64,000 nt of DNA from Perognathus longimembris pacificus (taxonomy: Eukaryota > Chordata > Mammalia > Rodentia > Heteromyidae), in the NCBI RefSeq assembly GCF_023159225.1, contig NC_063174.1, positions 35,499,691 through 35,563,690 on the forward strand, in the 5' to 3' direction. Positions 35,526 through 49,118 of the stretch are shown here, piece after piece. Each line of letters starts with the position of its first letter. The stretch's first letter is position 1. The notes beneath the pieces are model-generated. The model was given only the letters and a program-made list of their open reading frames with translations. It ran no database searches and was not told where the DNA came from. The position numbers and the translations under genes were made by a program.

Positions 35526-38500
35526 CTGCCAGGTAAAAGGCAGAATTTTCTGGATGCTTTTTCAGTACTAAGCAGACTTGGTTTCTTTTAAGTTTTGTAA
35601 CAAGAATAACAAAAAACTAGAACAAAGGTTGATCCTGCAACTAATTTCAATAACCCATTTTAACAAATATTTGAGGTACAATACACTTAATTGATTTCAG
35701 AAGTGCTATCCCAGGTTAAATAAAATTTGAAATATTTTTAATAGAATAGATTTTGAGCATTCAAATATTAAAATTTTGGATCACAATGTTAAATATAAAG
35801 GACAGAAACTAAATAATTTTATAATTAAGATCATCAATAAACTCATCATCATACTCAGGCTACTCAAGGTCTAAGACCAGCAGTCTTCCTTTAACACTCC
35901 TGCTTTGACCTATTCTCACGTCTCTGAGCCCAGTGTACCAACCCCTTTATCAATTTAATTTATTCCCACTGGCTCTAAAAACTTCATAGCCAACTCGTGG
36001 ACTGCATGCACCACTTCTCTGCATATACTGTGCTAATTCTCTAATGGTACGATTTATCCTATTTGGTTATGCCCCAAGTTCTTTATACCATCTCCTATTC
36101 AACATGCAATACATATTTGCTGACTGACTCACTCCAGTTTCGTCAGGTTTTTATGTGAAAACACCCCAATCTAAATCCATTTCATCATAAAAAATAAGTC
36201 TTAGATTTTGGAGATGCCATTTTTCAGATATGTGTAAAATGTCTCCAGAGCCTTTGGCAATATAACATTATCTGCAGGGAATAAGTTCCAAGACCTGCAA
36301 TGTATGTCTACAACTGTGAATAGTGCTTAAACCCTTTGGATACTAGGTTTTTTTGTTTGTTTCTTCACATAGTTGGGCTTGTTATCTGAGCTTCACATCC
36401 GCATAGGAAGTAAACATTATACGTTTGATAAAATTATGTAAAGTTAACAATAACTCATTTATTTTTCTTATCAAGAACTTTCATTTTCCCTTAAAGGAAA
36501 AAACCTTTGTGAATTTCCAGCATCTCTACATTGTGCTCTGAGTCCATTATTAAATCAGTACAGTAAGCTATATGAACACAAGCACTACAGTGTTATGACA
36601 GGCAACAGTCAGCTGTGAGAACTGAGATGGCTGCTATGTGGCTGTAGCCAGGAAGCATCTGCAGTGTGGCTATGCTGGGCAAAAGGATCACTACCCAACA
36701 GAGTGGGTCCATCAGGTCTAAGATATGCTAACTGAGAACTTACAAAACCACTACTGTATTGTCAAAGGCTATGAATATGTTTTGAAAATATCTAAAACTG
36801 GCATCTCCAAAAAAAAAAAAATTCTTCTTTTTGAAGATGAGGCTTTTGCCATAGAGCCCAGGCTGGCTTAGAACTCATGATTCTCCTGCCTCAGCCTCCC
36901 ACGTGCACCACCATACCTGCATCTTACTTGTCCAAAAGAAATTCAAGCTGTACTATTTCTGAAAAGTTTAAACCAACAACCAACTCAGCAACAAACCAAC
37001 TCAGCAAATTGAATCTTTGGAATAGGGAGGTAGGGAATCAATAACTGCCAATTTTAACAAACCTATAGAACTCTTCTCGCTCTCTTTCATCCAGCTCTGT
37101 GATGATATAAGCAAGGGTTCGTTCAATCCGGGGAATGATGACTAGAGTTTAAAAAAAAATATATGTGAGAACTTCTGAGCCCCCTTCCTACTAAATTACC
37201 AATGCATACTTGTTAATAGTTACTTATTTTTCTAATTGTAGAATATATATTTATATTTAATGCAGAGAACTTAGAAAACAAAAACAAAAAACTACAATGA
37301 AGTAGAACCCAGCCATCTAGATGTAGCAATTATAAGTATTTTTGGTATGTGCCCTTCTAGAATCTTTTCTGTTCACAGAAAACTTTGAACTGTAATTGAT
37401 CCAACACTGAACATAATGAATATTTATAAACAGGTAACACTGAACCCCAAGTGTTACTTTAAATAACACCAGATTTCCACTGTTATATTTTTAAAAATGA
37501 GCAGAAAGGATGCTGTAAATTTTTAGTCATTAGGTTCTACTTTCTGTAGAACTTGCCTGTTCTGCTTCTAGAATGTGACTCCCTGAACTCTACTGACCTT
37601 ACCTGTTTTGTTTTGCTAGCTAGTTCCATGAGCACAGCCTGCTTACAGTAGTAAGCAGTTAAGGAATGTTTCTGAGCTGGAGCGGGCCTTAGTAACAGAC
37701 AGCTTACCTAACATATAAGGCACAGGATTTGATTCCTAGCACAGTAAGGAAAAAAGTATTTGCAGGGAGGAGGTAACAAATTTGACAAGAAATGTACTCA
37801 CTACCTTACATATATAACTGTAACCCCTCTGTACATCACCTTAACAATAAAATTAAATTTAAAATAAAAAGTATTTGCTAATTTTTTTAAAGTGAGATAA
37901 CTGCCTTAATTAACAATCCCCAAGGAATTTCTTTGCGTCAATTTTTTCTTCTTTAAAATCAAGTAAACATTTAATGGAAACTAACATTCCCTGAGCAAAA
38001 AGCGTTATTAACATTATGTAGTCATGGCTTTAAAATAATGAAATAAGAGTTCTAAAATAAATGCATCAAGTAGGAAATTTTACTTTTGCAAATCAAGAAG
38101 AGTGGCCTAAAGGGGAGGAACATAAAGCACTTAACATATTCAAAAAGATACTCTGCTCAACAATCAGAAGAAAGTAAAGATTAAGCTCCTGAGAAAGCTT
38201 CTTTTATTAAACACACAAATGACTAGAAATGAATGCAACATTCCATTATCTTACCAGGGTAGTCGATAAATCCCCCCAAATTATACACATCCATCTCTCA
38301 CTTCTTTACACTCCTGTGCACTACTGTTGCTCTTCACACTAAGACAGTATCTTCCATATCTTTCCATCTCAAGCATCCAGTGAGTCCCAGCAGCTGCCTA
38401 GCCCGTGGGGAAGGGATGCACAAGTGGATGAACAAAGCAGCGGCAACTGTGACTCACCATGCTCAATGGCATTTACACGCCTGTTGGTTATCTTGATGGC

Positions 38501-41500
38501 TTCATCCAGAGTCACGAAGGAAGTCTAAAGAGGACAGATCGATAATGTCAGCACAAAGTCTTCCTAACTACACTCTACTTGCTCATCTCCACTCAAACCG
38601 GACTTAGAGAATACATTTTGGAAAACAAAGACAATCTCTGGTCAGTACACTTAAAAAACATAAAATTTGGGGCTAAGAATGTGGCCTAGTGGTAGAGTGC
38701 TTGCCTACCATGCACAAAGCCCTGGGTTTGATTCCTCAGCACCACAAGCACCAGAAGTGGTGCTGTGGCTCAAGTGGTACAGTGCTAACTAGCCTTGAGC
38801 AAAAAGAAGCCAGGGACAGTGCTCAGGCCCTGAATTCAATCCCCAGGACTGGCAAACAAAAACCATGAAATTTGTATGAGATTTTTTATACAGCTAGCAC
38901 TACTGTTGTGCTGTTAAAATCAATGCTTTGGATTCACTGAAATAAAGACATAAAAGGGACAGGAGGTACCAATAGTTCATGTCTGTAATCCTAACTACAC
39001 AGGAAGCTGAGATGTGAGGATCATGGTTCAAAGCCAGCCAGAGGAGGAAAGTCTTATCTAGAATTAACTGCCATAAAGCTAGACGTGCAACTCTGGCTCA
39101 AGTGGTAAGGCACCATCCTTGCACAAAAAAACTAAGGAACACCCAGGCCTTGAGTTCAAGCCCCAGGGCTGGCAAAAAAATGAAGTAACAAGAGGAAAGA
39201 ATCACTCACTAATATAACCTAATATACACTAAATTGTCAAAAGGAAAAAATGACTTCCATACACAAACCATGTTTTTTTTTTGCTGTTGTGTGTGCGCGC
39301 GCTCACATATGAAACGACTACATATATTTTTTTTAGAAAATAAAATGTAGGGCTAATTGTGCAGAAGCCACCATTCAGAAATCAAAGCATTAGGTTTGTT
39401 TCACACAGGACTATAAACACAGCTGAAAATACAAAATGCAGTCAAATCCCACACAGGTTAGGAATGTCCTCTACTTGACTACTAGAAATCGAACCACAGA
39501 GTTGTCTAGCTCTGTGGCTGCTGACCTGCAGCGAAGCCAGTTCCACCAGAAGTTCCACTGCTTTGGCATAATTCCTCTTTAATTTAGCCAACTGTTCCCC
39601 ACCTCTGGCTAAACCGGTCAGTTCGTAACCTGCAACAACCAGTCAGACAACATTTGTAACTAGAGAGAAATAATCCTCTTCTGTAAAATCCCAAAAGGAA
39701 GAGAAAAACACCAAACATCAACACATATCCACAAAACCTTATCAAATACAAACACTAAGGGCCCACCTCACTTTCTAGTCACTGTAGGAGCATGCTAAAC
39801 TTTTCTACAAGGATACCATCATAGAGGAGAAAGCATGTGTGTGTTTCTGGGGATTGAACCCTGAGTGTCATCCTAGGCAAGCCTCCATCCCCAGCCTTTA
39901 GAAGAAACTAACAAAACTTCAGTTCCTAGCATGCTGATTTAATGCTGCTATTCCCTTTGGAAACTATTGCCTGGTGCCACAGTACAAAGCTGTTCTCTGA
40001 TAAGAAATGGCTCTACAATATTGGATTTCTTTATATGAGCCATACTTAATATTCTACATAACTTGATTAATATATGACCAATAAAACATGAGTTCAAAAG
40101 AATATTTTTTCTACAGGAAAAAGTTACTATACTTGGAGAAGACTGAGTAAATATGAATTATTACCACCAAAATGCTATCAAACTAGGAACAGGATGGATG
40201 ACACAAATTACAAAAAAAAGTAGGTGGGCTAAAAATACAGTACTCAATTTACATTATCACATTTAAGATCAGATTCTACTTTAAACAGACAGACTTTTTA
40301 AAACTGGAAATTATAAACAATGTATCTCAAGTATAGTGTTTATAATAAATTACCAAAGAAAAGGCCTTTTTTTTTTCTGGCCAGTCTTGGGGCTTGAACT
40401 CAGGGCCTGGGTGCTGTCCCTGAGCTTCTTTTGCTCAAGGCTAGCACTCTACCACTTAAGCCAAAGCATCACTTCTGGCTTTTTCTGAGTGGTTAACTGG
40501 AAATAAGAGTCTCACAGACTTTCCTGCCCAGGCTAGCTTTGAGCCATGATCCTTAGATCTCAGTCTCCTGAATAGCTAAGATTACAGGCATGAGACACCA
40601 ATGCCTGGCTAAGGCCCTATTTGTAAATGAAAATGACCATACAATATGTTTCTAAGTTAAAATTAAGGATTTTAAGATATGAGCAATGTTTTATATTTTC
40701 CTGATCATCTAATGAGATCTCTGAACTCTTAAGATCTGACAAAGGTGCTTTTCTAACAAGCTTCATCAAAACAGTAGGCAGAGGATCCCAGAAACACAGA
40801 AACACACTAACACAAAAAGTTTCACACTTACTGTCAGTTCCTTCATGATAATGTTCAAACACTGGTAAGGTAACACCTGGTAAATAAAGATGCATATATA
40901 GATTAACAAACATGGACCATGAAGTTCATTTTGCTTTTTTTTGTTTGGTTATTTTGGGACTCATGATATAGCCCATTTGGTCCCAAACTCACAATCTTCC
41001 TATTTTCCCCTCCTCAGTGCTGGTATTATTATAGACAAGTACTGCCACTGAAGTACTATTTTTTTTTAAGTGGAATTTTTGAACTAAGGGACTGGCGTTG
41101 CTAACAGGTACGCTTCACCCATGTCCCTAGCCCTTTTTGGCATAGTTATCTTTTGAACAGAGTCTTACATTTATGTTGCAGCTGACTTGGATCACCGCCC
41201 TTCTATTTATGCTTTCTGCATAGCTAGGATGACAGGCACATAACACCATATCCAGTTTTTGTTAGTTGAGATTGAGTCTTTCAAACTTTTTTTTACTTGC
41301 CTGGACTGATCTAGAACCTGGTCTCCACCTGTTTGCTCAAGGCTAACACTCTACCACATGAGCCACAATACTACTTCTGGCCTTTTCTTTCTTTTTTTCT
41401 TTTTTTGGCCAGTCCTGGGGCTTGGACTCTGGGCCTGAGCACTGTCCCTGGCTTCTTTTTGCTCAAGGCTAGCACTCTGCCACTTGAGCCACAGCGCCAC

Positions 41501-44500
41501 TTCTGGCCATTTTCTGTATATGTGGTGCTGGGGAATCGAACCCAGGGCCTCATGTATATGAGGCAAGCACTCTTGCCACTAGGCCATATCCCCAGCCCGT
41601 ACTTCTGCTGGCCTTTTCTGTTTATGTGGTAGTGAGGAGTCAAACCCAGGGCTTCATGCATGCTAGTAAAGCACTCTACTGCTAAGTCACATTTCCAGCC
41701 CCTGTCCAAACTTTTTACTCAAGGCTAGTGATCTACCACTTGAGCCACAAATCCTGGGTTTTTTGCTAGTTAATTGGAGTCTCAATGACTTTCCTGCCCT
41801 GGTTGGCATCAAAACACAGATCCTCAGATCTCAGCCTTCTAAGTAGGATTACAGGCATGAGCCGCTGGTGCCCAGTTTAAAGTACCATTTCTTCCTTATT
41901 TGGCCGGGGGGGGGGGGGGGAGGGTGCTATTGTTTGGTTTTGATTTTGAAGTGCTGTTTTTGAATCAGGGTTTCCTAAGTTTCTTTCTTGAAATACTCAG
42001 AAACCAAGAGATCAAGTCTGGAATTCTAATGGTTTCAATAGATGAATTTAATAACCTGCCTTCTGAAGTGTTAAGAACCTGGTTGTTAATAGTTTTAACA
42101 TATGGAGCCAATGAAGTAGAAAATGGGACATTGAGACACTGTCATAAAAGAGGTTATTTTTTAAATGTTCTAAAAAATTGTTGTTACCTGCTACGTTATC
42201 TTTCTTTGCTCGAATCTTCACTTGGGCTTTATTTACATTTTGGATAACTGTGGTACTGCAGGAAAAAAAATTAGTTGTCTTGTTAGAAATAAACCTAAGA
42301 ATCCATTGGATAGTTCCAACATTAAAAGAGACTAACACTGACATGCCACAAATAAGCATGTTTTAATCCACTTTTTTCCAAAAAGGAGACAACCACTGCT
42401 GCCAGATGAGGGCATCAGAGAGCAGTGAATGAACAACAGTTAAAACAGAAGAAAACAAAAGAATGATTTTACAGTACATGATGGCTGTGTTTTCAGTAAA
42501 CACGGGAATGTGATTTTTACAGGTTCTCATGCTAGTATAAATGTAGAAAAAACGTTCTTTCCAGGTTTTCTGTTCAGTTGTTAAGCTGGTATTCAAATTC
42601 CTTCACCCTCTGGCTGCATGTGACTTCCCATCTAGTACTATAAAATAAAGGGTTTCCTCATAGCCACTAAAACAGAACATGGTCATGTGACGCTTACCAA
42701 TATTGATTTCTTCAACTGTCCTCATCACTCTCTGGTTGTAGGCTTCCCAGCAGGGAAAGCTCCTACAATAAGGAAGCCTTATGACCCCAGAAAAAGAAAA
42801 CTAAAACTCCTGAGAACAACTTTGACCTCAGTCCCTATCTACCCACAAGATTTCAGGGGAAGCATTTCACTTAGACTAAGAAGGCTTATCTACAGTCCCC
42901 CCAGGGTTATCTGAACAATCACAATTAAATAAATTGGCGTAATCCATATGAAAACCTCATTATGTATAAGTATGAAGATATTCACAGTCCTTCCTTAATA
43001 TACCAAAAACCTGACCATCAACTCAAAGGTCCAGCATTAGGAGAAAATGTTAATTAATTATGGTACATCTTAAGAGAGATGTTACACCTATGTTAAAAAT
43101 AGGCAAAATGGGGGTTGGGAATGTGGTTCAACAGTACAGTGCTTGCCTAATATGCACAAAGCCCTGGGTTCAATTCCTCAGCACCACATATATAGAAAAT
43201 GGCCAGAAGTGGCGCTGTGGCTCAAGTGATAGAGTGCTAGTCTTGAGCAAAAAGAAGCAAGGGACAGTGCTCAGGCCCTGAGTCCAAGCTCCAGGACTGG
43301 CAAAAATAAATAATAAATAAAAAATTTAAAAAGGCAAAATGTTGATGAAACTATGTTAAGTGAAATAGACTATGAAACAGCAGTCACCAGTAGCTCATAC
43401 CTATAATCCTAGCTACTCAGAAGGCTGAGATCTAAAGATAGTGTGGTTCAAAGCCTAAGCAGCAAAAAACCAGAAGTGGAGTTCAAGTGGTAGGGCATGA
43501 GCCTTGAGCAAAAAAAGCTTAGGGACAAACCCAAGCCCTAGGTTCAAGTCCCAGGACTGGCACCAAAAAAGGCATTATGAGGATGAGAGCAGACAAGGCT
43601 CTGAAATTACAGAATTCAACATGCTCTTTCTCATTACTATAGCATTTATCTTTAATGCTATGTATTTTTAGTTTTTTTTAATTATTATTCTTTTGTGTCA
43701 GTAATGGTGCCTAAACTCAGGGTCTAGGTGCAGTTGCTTACCTTTTTCACTCAAGTCTGGTGCTCTACCACTTGAGTCTTTTGGTGGTTAATTAGAGGTA
43801 AGACTCTCATGGACTTTCCTGCAGGGGGTGGCCTCAAACTTCGATTCTCAGTTCTCAGCCTCCTGAGTAGCTAAGACTACAGGTTTGAGCCACCAGTATC
43901 CAGCTTTATGTATTTTAAAATTACAATGGTTTTTTTTCAATGAAACTATGACTTTGAATGCTCTGGGTTGTTTTTTTAAACCTTACCTGAAGTCCCCTGC
44001 TGTGAACTTGGCCTCAGCAAGTGAAAAGGCAGCTTCTCTCATCACTTCACCCATCAACATTTTAGTCTGGAAAGCAGAAACCAACAGCAGATTCAACCAA
44101 GCTTTTGTAGGGAAGAAAACCACATCATAATTAAGGTCTTTCAATAACCATCAGTATTTTATATTAGTTATAAAACGTCAATATTTAATGTTGACTTGAT
44201 AAAACAAAAATGTCCAACAACATGTTACAAAACTATGAGTCTTATCATTAAAACATTAAAACAGTAGGGATGGGAGGGGGAAATGGTGAACAACAATGGA
44301 AAAGGTGACATCGATGAAGAAGCAATGTGCTCATAACCTGATATATGAATTTTTAACTTTTTTGTACAACTACTTAAAAATAATAAAGAAAAACATTAAT
44401 TAATAAATGCAAAACTGAATCTTTACTGGGGGGCCCATCTTTCTTACCAATTTACTCACATTAGTCTCTCAAATTCATTTCATTAAGAGTCAAAATCTGA

Positions 44501-47500
44501 ATGACCTACTATGTGCCAGCACTAGACATACAAGGCTGCAAAGACAAAGTCTCTGCTCTCTCTCTAATGTAGGAGGAGGAATCCAACAAGCAAGAAAATA
44601 CCATTCAGCAACACTAGCTTTGATTTTTTAAAAAAGGAGATTGAGAGAGTAAAAATAGTAGTTACTTAAGATTGGGAAGTCAGCAATGGCCTCTTTGAAG
44701 AGACTAAAACAACTGCAAGAGCCAGTAAGAAGTAGTTCTGGAGAAAGAACATCTTAGAAGATTGAAGAAATATCTCATGGAAAACCTGGAAACCGTCCTT
44801 AGGAAGAATACTCCAAATGAGGTCAAAGAGGCAGGCATAAACCAGGTCAAATGGCTTTGTAGGCATGATTGAGGAGTGCAAATTTTAGAAAATGAACTAT
44901 TTGAAACTAAAATCTTCATGCAGGTATGCTAACATTTCTCTACACATGTTGTAATGGTATTTTTAATTTTGGAATTCAAATAAGGAAAAATTAGGGTTTA
45001 GGCATTTGCTCAGTAGTAAAATGTGTGCTTAAAGTTTACAAGGCTCTGAGTTGAATCCTCAGAACCAAAAAACAAACAAACAAAAAGTTTAAATGCCATA
45101 TTGAATTTTCCTTGAATACTTATAAAATACACACTACTCTAAGTAAAATGCATTCTACCTCTATTATCTTCTTTAGGATCTGTCGAAACCGAAGAGTTAA
45201 GGCATCAGATTTTTTCTTCAGGAGATTTCGACCTGTCTGTGCTCCTTTTAAACGAGCCTTCATGATGGTCTGTGCCCTGCACAAACAAAGACATTATTAG
45301 CGTTCAAAAGACACAATAATATCTCTGGAGCACAGTGCTGAAATTACCTTATATTCTATTTTCAGGTTTTTGAGACAAGGTCTCACTAAATAGTATAGGT
45401 TGGCCTCAAACTCACAACCATCCTTCCTCAGTTTCTCAGTGCTTTATTTTTTTGATGTAATAAGACACATTTGTAGCTGAAAAATTAAACTGTTTTCATT
45501 ATTCTATAGTTTTCTACCATCAGCGTTCCATCAGTATATGAAAAAAAGGCAAATGTAAATCCTAATAAACATTACCAAAAACTTCATTTTGATGCTAGCA
45601 TAATCTAAGTATTTGTTTTGTAAGTTAGAATGATATTTAATAATGTTTCAGTTTCACTAAAGATATATTAAGAAAAAAATCTATGCCACAATATATGATT
45701 GAAATTTGGGAGTTAAATGATGTGGTACTTGCCTTTCATTCACAAGGCCCGAGGTTCAATCTACAACACAGCAACCACACAAACAAAAATTTGGAATTTG
45801 GCCAGGAGAAAATGATTCACACCTGTATCCTAGCTAGGTGGCAGAGATCTGGAGGATCTAGTTCAAGGTGAGTATAGCACAAGATCCCATTTCAACAGAA
45901 AAAGAAAAAAAAATGTTGGGCACTGTAGTATGTATTTGTCATCCTAGCTACAGCCAAAATGTTAAATAGAAAAGTCTCAGAACAGCTCATGCAAAATGCA
46001 GCAACTTTTCTCAAAAATAAGCAGAGGGAAAAAATGGCCTAGAGGTGGGGATCAAACTTGAGTACCTAGGTAGCAAGACTAAAGTGAGGAGGAGGGGGAG
46101 GGGGAGGAAGAGAAGGAGGAAGCGGAGGAGGAAGAGAAGGAGAAGCAGGAGTAGGAGCAGTTGAACAGTCTTTGGAAAGCAGTTAGCAGTGGTTGACTTT
46201 GCACTGACTGGTCTCACCAGAAGTGTAATCCAGTATCACCAGTTTAGTTTCCAGCCTGAACAGGAATTATCCACTCCAATGTGTACAGTTAACATTCTCT
46301 CTTGTTGACATGAAATAACAGAATTTGGGCTTTAAGAGTTGGATCAAAAGAGGTGAAATCCCAGTACTACAGATTCCAGAAATATTATAGAGTAGAAAGT
46401 TGAACTGATTGATGAAACTGAATTTACCTTGTCAATTTTAAATTTCCTCCTGGGTGATGGCACCTCTGTGAAATTGGACAATTTTCAATTAGAGACTCTG
46501 AATTTGGTATTTTTGTAGTCTGTGGGGAGGGGGGGAGTGTTTGTTTTTTCAATACAGGAGTTTGACCTCTGGACCTTATGCTTGCTAGGCAGATGCTCTA
46601 CCACTTAAGCCACAGGCCTTCAGCCCTCTTCACTTCTTTAGCCCCTTTCCTGGGGAGAGGGGTAGCCCAGGCCACCTTTCCTACTTATGCTTCCTACATA
46701 GCTGGAAAACAGACATGAGCCACCAACCATACCCCAGCATGTCTAGCTTTTTTCTTATAACAGGAATCATGCTAACTTTTTGCCAGGGTGGCCTCAAACC
46801 ATGGTCCTCCTGACCACCAATGCAACTGGCAAAAGTTGATTTTCAATTTTTTTCTTTTCTTTTTTTCTTTTGTGGTACCACAGTTTGAACTCAGGGCCTT
46901 GTGCTTGCCAAACAGGCAATCTATTACTAGAGCCACACCTCCAGCCCTTAAGAGTGACTTGCCCAAGCACTCACAACTAATATGTAGTAGGAACCAGGGA
47001 TTTGTTAAGTATATGCTTCAGAGCTGGTTCAGCCCTACAAAAAAAAAAAGTTGACCTTCACATAAGACAATGACTTCTTTTCCACTGAATCAAAAACATC
47101 TGACTACATGACAAAGAACTGGCTGTCAAGCTTTGAGGAAAATATTTACTTCCTGCATCTGATTTTCCTCTCAATTAGCAGGTTAGACACTCTTAAACAG
47201 CAGTTTTCACCTTCACAAACCTATCATTTTTCTTGTCTAAGCCCAAAGAAGACCACTCTCACCTGTTAGTCTACAAGTTCCAAAACAAAAACACAAAAAA
47301 TATTAGCATTCTACTGATTAAATACAGCCAGACATTAGTTAAAACACTGGAAAATGATTTTATTTGATAACCAGTGACAGTAGAAGAAAGAGGTACAGAG
47401 GTGACTAGACATTTTCCAGAGAATGAGGGAGCGGGCCTCAAGTAGTCAGTGAAATGCGTAATGATAAAAAGAATTGGTCAATGTCAGTGTGATTACCAGT

Positions 47501-49077
47501 TAAGTCTGATAGCTGGCAATTAGGAAAGTTAAGATTCTATCCTACCCCAAAGACTGGTACACCCTACCTTTCCTGATAATTACATTTCAAAAGGCTAGCA
47601 AAGTTATCCAAGATACATATTCACAATGCTAAGAAAGTGAGTTCAAGATTTATCAATCTAGGTGTTGACTAAAACAAAGAGCTAGTTCTTTTTCTTTTTT
47701 AATCAGTGCTGGGCTTAGACTCAAGACCTGAGCACTGTCCCTGGCTTCTTTTGATCAAGGCTAGCACTCTACCACTTAAACCACAGTGCCCCTTCTGGCT
47801 TTTCCTATATATGTGGTGCTGAGGAATCAAACCCTGGCCTTCATGTATACGAGGCAAGCACTCTACCACTAGGCCATATTCCCAGCCCACAAGGAGCTAA
47901 TTCTCCCAGCAGCTTTGAACTGCCCACATTTTATTTATTTTTTTTATTTTTTGGTGCTATGGATCAAAGCCAGTGCCCTGTGCATACCAGGTCGATGCTC
48001 TGCCGCTCACTAACATATTCAATGGCATTTTATTTGAGGGTACTGGGGTGTTTGAACTCAAGCCCTCACATTTGTTAGGTCAGTACTCTGCCACTTGAGC
48101 CATGCCTCCAACTCTATTTGCTTATTTTCCAGGTAGACTATCTTATTTTTTGCCTGGGGTGTCTTTCCCATAGGTGGGTATGAAAGATGTGAAACACCAC
48201 ACCTGGCTTACTGATGGGATGAGGTCTTGCTAAATTTTTGCCTGGGTTAACTGCAAACTTTGCTCCTCCACCTGGAGAAATTAAAGGCCTTCAGTACAGA
48301 GATTTCCGGGGATATGCTGGGAGTTTTGCAATCAGCCTAGGAAACTTTTTTTTTTTTTTTTTTTGCGCCAGTCCTGGGCCTTGGACTCAGGGCCTGAGCA
48401 CTGTCCCTGGCTTCTTCCCGCTCAAGGCTAGCACTCTGCCACTTGAGCCACAGCGCCGCTTCTGGCCGTTTTCCGTATATGTGGTGCTGGGGAATCGAAC
48501 CTAGGGCCTCGTGTATCCGAGGCAGGCACTCTTGCCACTAGGCCATATCCCCAGCCCCCCTAGGAAACTTTTGATCATAATCTGTTTTACAGGCTTTGCC
48601 TTTCACTGAAGATTGTTTCCCACCTAGTAGAACCAGCCACTAGAAAATCAATGGGATAAAGGTAATACCAAATATAACAATTCCAAGAGTTTTCAGACAC
48701 ACTACCCCAGCAGGCAGAAATTTGAGTTTGGGTTTTGACTGTAACTGTCCTATATTAAGTGTCCTCAGTTCTGTGAGAAAAAAAATTGAATGAGGAAAAA
48801 CACAACATCTCAAAAAAAGATAAGGACACAATAGTCAAAAGCAAAACTGATTTTCTTCTTCCTCTTCACTAACAAAAACAGATGAAGAGGAGGAGAAAGA
48901 GACTAAAACTTTACTCTTCACAACTGTTATGTACATTTGAGAAAATTAGTATTTTCTTTATAAGCAGGCCAAGGACCTATAGTGCTGTCAATTTTCCTAA
49001 CAAGGATATCATTACCCAAAGAGAAAAGCAGACCACAACTGAGCAGATTCCAGGAAATGGGCTCAAAGAACGCCCAC

Positions 49078-49118
<41 letters not shown>

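Noticed and set aside
41371..41709. 112-codon frame, and many similar 60-90-codon frames across the window
   Set aside because: They share the same peptide text because they are translations of IDL-Geo copies.
42048..42359. 103-codon minus-strand frame containing [11 protein letters not shown]
   Set aside because: This is ATP6V1D exon 4 (42255-42188) with intron read-through on both sides, not a separate gene.
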